Positions 8,804-16,252 of a DNA stretch of 64,000 nt are shown here, piece by piece; the stretch's first letter is position 1, and every line of letters starts with the position of its first letter. This DNA comes from Dehalococcoidia bacterium (lineage in GTDB: Bacteria > Chloroflexota > Dehalococcoidia > Dehalococcoidales > Fen-1064), in NCBI GenBank assembly GCA_011170375.1, contig DUEV01000004.1, forward strand, positions 62,001-126,000. Direction: 5' to 3'. The position numbers were made by a program, and so were the translations under genes. A model generated the notes under the pieces. The model saw only the letters and a list, made by a program, of their open reading frames with translations. It made no database searches and was not told the DNA's origin.

Positions 8804-9301
8804 GTGTCACCTGAATGGCTTCAAAGCATAGGCCTACCCGGAGAGCTGGTAGTGCTCATCACTTCCGCCCTTCCAATACTGGAGCTTCGTGGCGGAATAC
8901 CGGTGGCCATGGCTATGCTGGACTACCCCTGGTACTACGCCTTTTTACTCGGCGTAATCGGGAACCTGCTGCCGGTACCCTTTATCCTGCTCTTTCTGGA
9001 CTATATTACCCGATTGCTGAGCAAGGTGCGCTTCTTCGAGCGCATCCTGAACTGGCTCTTCGAGCGTACGCGCCGCCGCGGAAAAATCATCCAAAAGTAT
9101 GAGAGAATTGGTCTGGTTCTTTTCGTCGCTATCCCCCTGCCGATAACCGGCGCCTGGACCGGTGCACTGGCAGCGGTCATTTTCGGTCTGAGATTCAGGC
9201 ACGCTTTCTTGTGCATCACCATTGGCGTGCTGATTGCCGGGATAATCGTCACCTGCCTGTCCTACTTCGGACTGGCTATCGTCGGCATGTGGCAGGGTTA
9301 G
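8804..9301 (+). CDS. small multi-drug export protein family membrane protein
   Basis: 165 residues from GTG 8804, placed by AAGGAGG at 8794-8800; a longer frame from 8726 overlaps the promoter. The protein is very hydrophobic, with about four membrane segments. It contains the family hallmark LPILELRGGIPVAMAMLDYPWYYAFLLG and a PLPITGAWTGALAA segment, as in the Sm_multidrug_ex family (COG2426). The transported substrate is not known from sequence; the family name rests on limited evidence. Confidence 0.8.
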   Translation: MSPEWLQSIGLPGELVVLITSALPILELRGGIPVAMAMLDYPWYYAFLLGVIGNLLPVPFILLFLDYITRLLSKVRFFERILNWLFERTRRRGKIIQKYERIGLVLFVAIPLPITGAWTGALAAVIFGLRFRHAFLCITIGVLIAGIIVTCLSYFGLAIVGMWQG

Positions 9302-9370
9302 GAAGACAATATACATATTTTCTTGACTGCTCACGCCCGTGATGATAGAGTAACAATGACTGCAAAGCCC

Positions 9371-9447
9371 GTCCCTGTAGCTCAGCAGGATAGAGCGGCT
9401 GCCTTCTAAGCAGCGGGTCGCAGGTTCGAATCCTGCCAGGGACGCCA
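9371..9447 (+). tRNA. tRNA-Arg(TCT)
   Basis: Complete cloverleaf with acceptor stem GTCCCTG/CAGGGAC, anticodon stem GCTGC/GCAGC around loop CTTCTAA (anticodon TCT at 9405-9407), GGTTCGAATCC T-arm and encoded CCA. Its last 20 bases are the integration site of the element that follows: the same 20 bases recur at 14444-14463 and 17 of them, plus two bases beyond, recur at 19840-19858. Confidence 0.95.
9428..9447 (+). repeat. att core copy 1 (inside tRNA-Arg)
   Basis: GAATCCTGCCAGGGACGCCA, the 3' end of the tRNA gene. The reading phase CCT-GCC-AGG-GAC-GCC here is the same as at copy 2, which matters for the recombinase gene that crosses it. Confidence 0.85.
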
Positions 9448-10266
9448 TTGATTTAGCTTCAGATTGTTCACAAAGAGGTTGTGAACTTTTCACAGAAGAA
9501 CTGCTTGATAACTTCCTCAGTTCGAGAGCCTCAGGCACTAGTCCTAAGACCATCAAGATTTATCACTTGGCTCTCGACAACTTCATTGACTACCCCATTA
9601 CTCCCGAAGGTATAAACCGCTATCTTAATTCGCTAACCTGCGGTAATGCCAAGCACAACTATTATAGATGCATCAAGACTCTTTGTAGGTGGCTGTATCA
9701 TACTGACCAGCTTCCTAGTAATCCGATTGAAAAGGTGTTACCACCTAGAAGACAGAAGAGACTACTACCTGCCGTCAGCAGAGCAACTAGATATCCTACT
9801 TGATAATTGCCTATCTGAAAGAGATAAGGTCATTCTTAGTCTATTGTGGTATTCGGGTATGAGATTATCAGAGGTAGCTAATGTCAAAGCTTCCGATTTC
9901 GATTGGGATGAAGGAACAGTAATCACATTGGGTAAAGGAAATCGCTATCGCAAAGCCCTTGCTGGTAACGGTTTAGTGAGGGAATGGTTCCAGAATCACG
10001 ACAGCCTAGAAATGACCGAAGATGGCATTTCAACTATGCTGAAAAGGTTAGGTTATACTACAGGCATACACTGCAATGCCCATAGCTTTAGGCGTGGTTT
10101 CCGTGTACACAATGTAAAGTCAGGTTTATCCAACAAAGTCATCCAAGCTTTAGGTGGCTGGGAATCTCCTAGTATGGTTAGCCACTATGCACAATCACTA
10201 ACATTTGAGGAAGCCTTGGAACTATACCATAAGGTAAATGGTAGACCAATACACAAAGTCAATTAG
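9448..10266 (+). pseudogene. tyrosine recombinase/integrase, start-less in integrated state and frameshifted
   Basis: Reads open from the att core. The N-terminal SAM-like domain (TEELLDNFLSSRASGTSPKTI) is followed by the catalytic domain with Arg in GMRLSEV, Lys in GKGNRYRK, HxxR in NAHSFRR, Trp of GGWES in the second His position, and Tyr in MVSHYAQ. The frame breaks near 9762-9780: up to RRQKR it is in one frame, and from LPSAEQLDILL it is in the next. No ATG, GTG or TTG lies in frame between the stop at 9378 and TTG 9567, which is already inside the N-terminal domain. The missing start seems to lie at 14415. The frameshift could be genuine decay or a sequence error. Confidence 0.8.
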
Positions 10267-10314
10267 GTTTGAGGACAGTTTAAAGTTGTACTCTGCGATT
10301 GTAGACTGATAGAG

Positions 10315-10339
10315 GAAGGCTAGCAGACCATTGAAGACC
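10315..10339 (+). repeat. module-boundary repeat R1
   Basis: GAAGGCTAGCAGACC followed by ATTGAAGACC. First of four same-orientation copies; it lies 49 bases after the recombinase stop. It is followed by an 8-base inverted repeat, TGCCGTAG (10345-10352) with CTACGGCA (10383-10390), not seen at the other copies. Confidence 0.8.
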
Positions 10340-10475
10340 TGCCCTGCCGTAGACATTTTGAAAGAATCAAGGTGTTAAGACACTACGGCAACCGACACCC
10401 TGACTTCATGTTTTACTATCCAAACACCAAACTATTATTGTGATATAAAAAGGTTAATGCAGTAATCACTCTTTA

Positions 10476-10970
10476 CTAATTAGAGGCTCTCATGAGGGCG
10501 AAGAAAGTTTCACCTTCCTCTGAAGAGACCCAAAACATCGCCCCATCCTCTTCATTATTTTTGGCATAGTACGCCCAGGCTACTCCCTCGGCTTCCATCC
10601 ACATTATTTCATCCCAACCCTCATCAGGCATTTCGGCTCTGTAAAAAGAGGCTACATCACCTGCACTGTCATCGGACTCGTAGTAGCGCCATTCCACATT
10701 CGACCATTCGCCTTGCTCTGCTGGTATTGACCAAGCTCCCTTCGCCACCCGACTAGCCCCAGAGTAAATGGGAATATCACCCCAAGTAAGGTCTTCCTCT
10801 TCCTCCTCTTCCTCTTCTTCCTCTTCCTCCTCTTCCTCTTCCTCCTCCTCCTCTTCTTCCTCTTCTTCCTCTTCTTCTTCCTCACCAGTCTGTGTTCCGC
10901 CGCATGACCATGCAACGAGTGTTACTGCGATGATGCAACATAATGACAACCATAAGATTCTTCTCTTCAT
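10476..10970 (-). CDS. lipoprotein with 30-glutamate tract
   Basis: 164 residues from ATG 10970, chosen by GGAGG just upstream; a frame to 11006 adds 12 residues without a ribosome site. The N-terminus MKRRILWLSLCC leads to a lipobox AWSC, so the mature protein should be lipid-anchored outside the membrane. Next comes an uninterrupted run of 30 Glu, encoded by an irregular mix of GAA and GAG (10794-10883). A C-terminal domain of about 100 residues has DIPIYSGA, SFYRAEMPDEGWDEI and FWVSSEEGETFF. This domain pattern resembles small exported Chloroflexota lipoproteins of unknown function. I cannot assign a role. Confidence 0.75.
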   Translation of the reverse strand: MKRRILWLSLCCIIAVTLVAWSCGGTQTGEEEEEEEEEEEEEEEEEEEEEEEEEEEEEEDLTWGDIPIYSGASRVAKGAWSIPAEQGEWSNVEWRYYESDDSAGDVASFYRAEMPDEGWDEIMWMEAEGVAWAYYAKNNEEDGAMFWVSSEEGETFFALMRASN

Positions 10971-11192
10971 AACCAACCTCCTTTGTCGGTCTTGGATGGA
11001 ATTCACCTATCGTAAGCAAAGGATACCATTGCAGACGTGCGAAGTCAAAGGGGGATATAGGTAGAGTGGGAGCCATATTAGAGAATCTAATTGAATAGGT
11101 AGCAACGAGCGTGAGTTATACAAGAGAATGTACCTAGGTTGTCACCAAGAACGGGCATTGCAGTTGAATAATTGGGTACACATCAACTTCCG

Positions 11193-11390
11193 CTACTTAA
11201 TTTCTTCTTGAAGCATAGCAACGATATCTTCTCGACTGAATCGCCTATCACCCCTAGGACCAATGCGGTAGGACCTGAGTATACCACTGTCACTCCAACG
11301 TCTTGCGGTATTTACGTGGATATTGAGAAGACGGGCCACCTCTCGGATTGGCAGTATAGGGGCAGATTTATGTAGGTTTCTGCGTGCCAT
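11193..11390 (-). CDS. excisionase-like MerR/HTH_17 DNA-binding protein
   Basis: 65 residues from ATG 11390, chosen because AAGGTG lies 9 bases upstream; the ATG at 11402 sits too close to it. The fold is a winged helix: PIREVARLLNIHVNTARRWSDSGIL followed by RRFSREDIVAMLQEEI. Small proteins of this type include phage and island excisionases as well as regulators. Being encoded with a tRNA-targeting recombinase, it is a good candidate for the recombination directionality factor; that role is inference. It shares the module with the poly-Glu lipoprotein on the same strand. Confidence 0.75.
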   Translation of the reverse strand: MARRNLHKSAPILPIREVARLLNIHVNTARRWSDSGILRSYRIGPRGDRRFSREDIVAMLQEEIK

Positions 11391-11865
11391 ATTACCATAC
11401 ACCTTTACAGTTTTTACCCAATCATAATTGCCACAGGTTAGGAATAGGTGAGGTTATGGTAGTAAATGGGTAGAATTGTTAGGTAACCAACATAGAGTAA
11501 TGGCGTGTGTCATATGTAGATGGTGCCGTGAATGTGAGAATTCAAAGGGAGGATAGAAGAAGGCTAGCAGACCGTCGAAGACCTGGTAGCCAACTATATG
11601 TGATAATCCGCTACTCACCTAGTATGCTTTTTTGAAGGTAAGTCAGTGTCTTTTCAGGATGTGGTGTACCAACGTTGGATTTGAACCTATGAACTAGTCA
11701 AGGTAAGCGACGGTAAATCACTAACCATATACTAACGGAAATCATACCTGTTTATAACGCACAGAAAGTAGAATATATCTACATTATGACACGCGATCTC
11801 TCAAGTACCTGTAGATTGAAGCAATTTCTACGTAGTGATCCAATCACGATAGTGCGGTAAATCAT
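11391..11865. other. intergenic stretch holding repeat R2
   Basis: About 470 bases without a convincing gene on either strand. Apart from repeat R2 at 11556-11639 I see no promoter of good quality or further structure. Confidence 0.5.
11556..11639 (+). repeat. module-boundary repeat R2
   Basis: The first 28 bases (11556-11583) are identical to R3. GGCTA 11562-11566 can pair with TAGCC 11587-11591. After a variable centre comes CTCACCTAG (shared with R3), where ACCT 11617-11620 can pair with AGGT 11636-11639 around a T-run. Confidence 0.8.
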
Positions 11866-12735
11866 ATGTTCGAAGAGTTTAAAAAAGTCCACGACGTATT
11901 CAGAAGTAGTGGAATCGAGGACCCTATATCTGAAACGCTGAACTTGTTCAATATCCTCTCAGGAGGGGCATTAAATTATATCGACAAACCTTTTCTTGAC
12001 TCCCTGCATATTAACCTTTCGCAGGTGGCACAAGAGAGGAAAGAAGGTATTCCTCTGGAGTATATCATCGGGAGAGCTTCCTTTGCTGGTTTTGACTTTG
12101 ATTGCTCAAATGATACACTCATACCCACTGAATGTACCAAGCTCCTTGTCGAAGTTACCCTAGATTTTATTGAGGAAAGGCAACAGTCAAAAAGACAACA
12201 GACTGTCATTGAAGTAGGCACAGGATGTGGCAACGTTGCTGTTTTACTAGCATTGCTCACTGAAGACGTGAAAATCATCGCCTCCGACATTAGCCCTGAG
12301 GCTATCGGCGTAGCCCGTAAAAACGTGTATAAATACAACCTGAGTGATTCCGTCAGGCTTTTATGTGGAGATATCTTTTCACCTTTACGCGGTCTGGGAT
12401 ATGAAACTGAAATAGACATCGTTGTCTGCAATCCACCCTATATCCCGACGGAGTTGCTGAATAAGTTGCGACCTGAAATAGTCGAATATCAACCGAGGAT
12501 TGCCCTTGATGGAGGCCCTTACGGCATTAGCTTCTTTCAGAGATTGGCCAATGAAGCCATACGCATCTTGAAGCCTGGTGGGATACTGATATTTGAAATA
12601 GGTGAGAGACAGGAGAGGCTAGCTGCCCGGATATTAAGTCGGCATGGCATTTACAGAAATATCCAGTACTTTAAAGACAACGATGGATATGTTAAAGTCA
12701 TCAGTGCCTTCAAAAACAGTGTGCCTCATACCTAA
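11866..12735 (+). CDS. PrmC/HemK-like class I methyltransferase
   Basis: 289 residues. The N-terminal helical domain is followed by a SAM-binding fold with VIEVGTGCGNVAVLLALL and the catalytic VVCNPPYIPTELL (NPPY motif of N5-glutamine methyltransferases). The late blocks LDGGPYGISFFQRLANEA and LKPGGILIFEIGERQ follow PrmC closely. The usual LIPRPETE block reads LIPTECTK, so this is a divergent member. PrmC methylates peptide release factors; this island copy may act on another target. It occupies one module alone, between repeats R2 and R3. There is no clear ribosome site before ATG 11866. Confidence 0.75.
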   Translation: MFEEFKKVHDVFRSSGIEDPISETLNLFNILSGGALNYIDKPFLDSLHINLSQVAQERKEGIPLEYIIGRASFAGFDFDCSNDTLIPTECTKLLVEVTLDFIEERQQSKRQQTVIEVGTGCGNVAVLLALLTEDVKIIASDISPEAIGVARKNVYKYNLSDSVRLLCGDIFSPLRGLGYETEIDIVVCNPPYIPTELLNKLRPEIVEYQPRIALDGGPYGISFFQRLANEAIRILKPGGILIFEIGERQERLAARILSRHGIYRNIQYFKDNDGYVKVISAFKNSVPHT

Positions 12736-13213
12736 GTCAAGCATCCCTGACCTATCCCTGTATAGAATACCACTGTTCGAGTTGTAGCAAGAGACACTAT
12801 ACCTAATTCGCAATTTAAGTGAGCAAGACTGCTATGACTATGGCACCTGATTCTCCGGAATGTCATAAATCTTGTACATTGCACTCAGGATTTCGCGAAA
12901 AAGTGCACTGAGAGTGAGCAGAATCAAGATTCAGACGGGTTTTGCAGTTTGATGAAAATGCCAAACAATACTACCGCAAGAGTGGTTAAGTCAAGATGAA
13001 GAAGGCTAGCAGACCGTCGAAGACCCGCTAGCAAATAATATTCGTAGTACCTTGCCACTCACCTAGCCTATTTTGGGGATAGGTCAACAGTTACTCGTAA
13101 CTCTAACCAAATATTCACCTCCATCTAACATTTAGCTTATTTAATAGGTATTATAGTAAGACTTGAGCGCATTAAATATATAACATCTACAATCAATTTA
13201 ATGAGGGGAAATA
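12736..13213. other. intergenic stretch holding repeat R3
   Basis: About 480 bases. It contains repeat R3 (12998-13084) and a weak inverted repeat around 12878-12912 (GCACT/AGTGC). No gene is convincing. Confidence 0.5.
12998..13084 (+). repeat. module-boundary repeat R3
   Basis: 28 leading bases identical to R2. GCTAGC 13005-13010 can pair with GCTAGC 13027-13032, at the same place where R2 pairs GGCTA with TAGCC. ACCTA 13061-13065 can pair with TAGGT 13080-13084. The two foldings are kept although the paired bases differ between copies. Confidence 0.8.
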
Positions 13214-13906
13214 ATGCCACGTAGACCAAGCACCTTTATCAATCGAGTTAAGGATATTTATCAGAAAAATGGATTTTTGGCCACAATCAAGAGGGTACTT
13301 GTTTTCATAATATCCATATTGTACCAAAATGAGATATACCACGTTTATGGGCGTGCATTGAAAGAAGATAATAACGAGGCTAACCGTATGCCAAAGATTC
13401 AGAACATCACTCATAGGATGGTAGAGACGGTGCAGCAGCTGGATGAATTATCAGATGAAGGTTTTGATTTGTCTCTAATAGATATTGATTTATACCGTCA
13501 TAGATTACAAAAAGGAGCAACATCGAATTTGATTTTTGTTAATCATGAGCTTGGCTTCGCAGGTTGGGGGGCTCTAACTGAGGAAGCTATGAAATCTCTT
13601 GTTCGATACCCACTTAAGATTGATTTCGTTAACAATGAGGCTTTTGGTGCAGAAGCTTGGACAAATCCAAAATATCGCAGACAAGGCTTCCATAATTATG
13701 CTGGGTATAAATGGGATAAATATTGTATTGAAAAGGGAGTCACCAAAGACCGCTCAATAATATTGTCAAGTAACGTTGCCAGTCAAAGGTCAACTACTAA
13801 GATGGGCAGTAAGTTACTCGCCAAAGCTCGTTACATTAGGATATTTGGCATACAACTTTGGAGGGAAACACCAGTTAAGTCGACTAACAGCCAAAGCAAT
13901 TACTAG
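13214..13906 (+). CDS. GNAT-like protein of unknown function
   Basis: 230 residues from ATG 13214 with AGGGG 6 bases upstream. A basic, hydrophobic N-terminal stretch (residues about 20-40, LATIKRVLVFIISILY) precedes a domain that looks like an N-acyltransferase: EAWTNPKYRRQGFHNYAGY resembles the acetyl-CoA pyrophosphate loop, and SSNVASQRSTTKMGSKLL resembles the following N..S..KMG element of GNAT enzymes. The substrate is unknown. It is more A+T-rich than the flanking genome and sits in the last module of the element, between R3 and R4. Confidence 0.6.
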   Translation: MPRRPSTFINRVKDIYQKNGFLATIKRVLVFIISILYQNEIYHVYGRALKEDNNEANRMPKIQNITHRMVETVQQLDELSDEGFDLSLIDIDLYRHRLQKGATSNLIFVNHELGFAGWGALTEEAMKSLVRYPLKIDFVNNEAFGAEAWTNPKYRRQGFHNYAGYKWDKYCIEKGVTKDRSIILSSNVASQRSTTKMGSKLLAKARYIRIFGIQLWRETPVKSTNSQSNY

Positions 13907-14015
13907 TATGGTAAAGTTTTGCAGAGACATACTTTGTCTTTCAGCGTAGCTGGGTGTTCTACAAGTCGCCGTAATTTACCTAGTGGTTTCTGGAATATCA
14001 GGCTGCGTGTATAAA

Positions 14016-14177
14016 TCAAGGCTCCAAATAGAATCCAATATTATTAGTGCCAGTACTAACACTATTTCCGGAGTCTGGGACAACTACGCCGAAATAGATG
14101 CCCAGAAACATAAGAATAGCTACAATGATAGCGGCACTAATTATCCATCTCCGAGAGCTTAATAACCAACTGATCAT
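14016..14177 (-). CDS. small single-pass membrane protein, 53 residues
   Basis: ATG 14177 follows GGAGG with 8 bases between. The product starts MISWLLSSRRWIIS and has one membrane segment of about 20 residues (about 12-32, IISAAIIVAILMFLGIYFGV), followed by a short polar tail. A basic N-terminus suggests the tail faces outward. It is too short for family assignment. It lies in the last module, convergent with the GNAT-like gene. Confidence 0.55.
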   Translation of the reverse strand: MISWLLSSRRWIISAAIIVAILMFLGIYFGVVVPDSGNSVSTGTNNIGFYLEP

Positions 14178-14333
14178 TGATGCGTCCTCCTATGGTAATT
14201 ATGCCTGCACTATATTTGTTTTTTGTCATAAATTGGTATGAATTCGGGATGAATTTTACCTTCCAGACGCAGTAGGTTTTTCAGGATAGCTTGAAGTTTT
14301 ACAAGGCACCGTTGTCGTAGACGCTGAAATGAA

Positions 14334-14370
14334 AAAGGCTAGCAGACTATTAAAGAGCTATACTACTCAC
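14334..14370 (+). repeat. module-boundary repeat R4
   Basis: AAAGGCTAGCAGAC with a diverged continuation; TAGC 14340-14343 can pair with GCTA 14357-14360, and CTACTCAC (14363-14370) matches the distal part of R2. It is the last copy, about 75 bases before att core copy 2. Confidence 0.7.
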
Positions 14371-14414
14371 AAGTTTAATACAATGGTATTCAAGGACATA
14401 AAATCAACTTCACT

Positions 14415-14462
14415 ATGTTTAACCTTCTGGAACCAGTCTCTTTGAATCCTGCCAGGGACGCC
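14415..14462 (+). other. recombinase N-terminal fragment, int(N)
   Basis: ATG 14415 opens a frame reading MFNLLEPVSLNPARDA that enters att core copy 2 in the phase CCT-GCC-AGG-GAC-GCC. At core copy 1 the same phase continues straight into the recombinase. Joining the two cores in a circle would give a complete recombinase N-terminus. No good ribosome site precedes the ATG; AAGGA lies about 18 bases upstream. Confidence 0.6.
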
Positions 14463-14463
14463 A
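14444..14463 (+). repeat. att core copy 2
   Basis: Identical over 20 bases to the tRNA-Arg 3' end at 9428-9447. The preceding TTTGAATCC differs by one base from the tRNA's TTCGAATCC. It lacks the rest of a tRNA, so it is a duplicated end and not a tRNA gene. Confidence 0.85.
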
Positions 14464-14663
14464 GCTCAGGCATTGCTCCAGACACCGGTGTTCAATACCC
14501 TCCGCAGTAAGACTTTTAAAAAGGCCACCTCTCCCGTGTTGGCTACTTCTGCTTCTGGATGCTACAATCATTATAGGCATGAAAAATGTCAGTGCTACGT
14601 GATAAGTTGGCACTGACGCTTTTTAGTTCCGAGCAAGCATCGCACTTACAGGAGGTCACATCA

Positions 14664-16094
14664 ATGGCAATCCATCCACTGGAGGAAATCCTTCATCCCA
14701 GAGCAATCGCGGTGGTTGGAGCTTCAGACAGCGGCGGACGGGGGTCGGGTTTTCTCGAACCACTCATCGAACTCGGTTACAAGGGACATCTCTACCCGGT
14801 AAATCCCAAGTACAAAGAGGTCATGGGTATCAAGGCCTACGCCAGCGTAAAAGACATCCCTGGCGCGGTCGACTACGTGATTTCGTCGGTTCCGGCATCA
14901 CAGGTCCTGGGCATGATTACTGATTGCGCTGAGAAGGGCGTGAAGGCGGTCCACCTCTACACTGCTCGCTTCAGCGAAACAGGACGCAAAGATGCGGCTG
15001 ACCTTGAGATAGAAATACTGAACCAGGCAAAGAAGGCGGGTATTCGGCTCATTGGACCTAATTGCATGGGGCTATATTACCCTGGCGAGCGGATCGCCTT
15101 CAGTGAAGGCATGCCCCTGGAGTCTGGACCAGTAGGACTGGCTTCACAGAGCGGCTCAGCGATTCACGAGATTGTCGACTTGGCAGTGCAGAAAGGTCTG
15201 TACTTCAGCAAAGCCATAAGCTATGGCAACGCCATCGACTTCAACGAGTCTGATTATCTGGAGTATTTCGCGCAGGACCCGAATACAAAAGTGATTTTGA
15301 TGTACATTGAGGGTGTGCGTGATGGCAGACGTTTCTACGATACGTTACGCCGCACGACAGCCAGCAAGCCGGTCATCATCGTTAAGGGCGGTAGGGGGCA
15401 ATCAGGAACCAGGGCAACCGCCTCCCACACGGCCTCTCTGGCTGGCTCCATGGAGATATGGGAAACGATGGTCAGACAGGCTGGAGCTGTTTCTGTCCGG
15501 CACCTTACTGAGCTGATAGATGTGGCGGCTGCGTTCCACCTCCTGCCACCAATTACCGGTCGCAAAGTAGGCGTAGCCGGGGGGGCCGGTGGTAGCAGTG
15601 TTCTTGCCGCCGACCTCTGCGAGGAAGCCGGGCTCGATGTTATCCCGCTGCCGGCGGAGATTCGAGAGGAACTGAAATCCCAGGGTAGTGAAATATGGGA
15701 CTGGATTGACAATCCGGCGGACATGTCAATCAGGATAGACAGAAGCTGGGCTGTTGGAGATATGTTGAAGATAATGGCCGCGAACCCGAACTTCGACCTG
15801 CTGATTACCTTCATACGCGGGCACTTTCATGGCGACCGGGAGAAGGTCTCGGCGGAGACATTCCTCGAACAGTACCGGCTGGACGAACTCGGCAACAAAC
15901 CGCTTCTGGCAGTGATAGAGGAGCACAGGCTACGTGGAAATGATGATGATGAACAGGCCTGGATACAGGAACTGTTGGAAGAAGTGAAGGCCGGTCTGAT
16001 AGCTGCCGGTGTCCCTTTCTATCCAAGCATCGAGCGGGCAGCTGAAGCCGGCAGCAAGCTGGTTGACTACTACCAGCGCAGGGAATCCCGGTAG
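14664..16094 (+). CDS. CoA-binding protein, ADP-forming acyl-CoA synthetase alpha-like
   Basis: 476 residues from ATG 14664, set by AGGAGG at 14650-14655; a longer frame from 14586 has no such site. It has a CoA-binding Rossmann domain (HPRAIAVVGASDSGGRGSG), then two succinyl-CoA ligase-like domains with LIGPNCMGLYYP, GLASQSGSAIHEIVD and ATASHTASLAGS. The His of the last motif corresponds to the phosphohistidine region of ADP-forming acyl-CoA synthetases. There is no ATP-grasp (beta) domain here or in the neighbours, so a complete synthetase would need a partner elsewhere. It stands in tandem with a homologue at 16253. Confidence 0.8.
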   Translation: MAIHPLEEILHPRAIAVVGASDSGGRGSGFLEPLIELGYKGHLYPVNPKYKEVMGIKAYASVKDIPGAVDYVISSVPASQVLGMITDCAEKGVKAVHLYTARFSETGRKDAADLEIEILNQAKKAGIRLIGPNCMGLYYPGERIAFSEGMPLESGPVGLASQSGSAIHEIVDLAVQKGLYFSKAISYGNAIDFNESDYLEYFAQDPNTKVILMYIEGVRDGRRFYDTLRRTTASKPVIIVKGGRGQSGTRATASHTASLAGSMEIWETMVRQAGAVSVRHLTELIDVAAAFHLLPPITGRKVGVAGGAGGSSVLAADLCEEAGLDVIPLPAEIREELKSQGSEIWDWIDNPADMSIRIDRSWAVGDMLKIMAANPNFDLLITFIRGHFHGDREKVSAETFLEQYRLDELGNKPLLAVIEEHRLRGNDDDEQAWIQELLEEVKAGLIAAGVPFYPSIERAAEAGSKLVDYYQRRESR

Positions 16095-16252
16095 CGTAAG
16101 GCCACTCGGTGGCGTTAACCACCTTGTTTTTTTACCACGTAGTTTGTCATTCGTAGTAATTGAATTACCACGGTGGAATGTCTACCAATAAAATAGGGTT
16201 TAGAATCTGTCCAGCCTGTATGTACAATTAATGGCAACAAGGAGAGTGTGAG

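Larger units (their letters stand above)
9428..14463. mobile_element. integrative element in the 3' end of tRNA-Arg
   Basis: Bounded by a direct repeat of the tRNA 3' end (9428-9447 and 14444-14463, 20 of 20 identical, plus flanking matches). It contains a tyrosine recombinase next to the tRNA, an excisionase-like HTH gene, and three modules separated by a repeated sequence. Composition is visibly richer in A+T than the flanking metabolic genes, and none of the cargo resembles housekeeping loci around it. Length is about 5.0 kb. Confidence 0.8.
14178..14663. other. boundary region of the element
   Basis: About 490 bases with repeat R4 (14334-14370), the recombinase N-terminal fragment (14415-14462) and att core copy 2 (14444-14463). 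After the core, about 200 bases up to the next gene show only its ribosome site. Confidence 0.6.

Noticed and set aside
9762-9780. Programmed frameshift in the recombinase
   Set aside because: No slippery heptamer with a following hairpin is evident; ordinary mutation or sequence error is simpler.
10768-11064. Poly-serine protein on the plus strand
   Set aside because: It is the antisense shadow of the poly-glutamate tract and has no ribosome site.
10315-14370. The four repeats as a CRISPR array
   Set aside because: Only four copies, spaced more than a kilobase apart with genes between them, and no cas genes in the window.
10315-14370. The repeats as classical integron attC sites
   Set aside because: No RYYYAAC/GTTRRRY boxes at the ends, and the recombinase shows no integron-specific insertion that I can recognise.
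14441-14463. A second tRNA-Arg gene
   Set aside because: Only the last 20 bases of the tRNA are present; no D-arm or anticodon arm precedes them.
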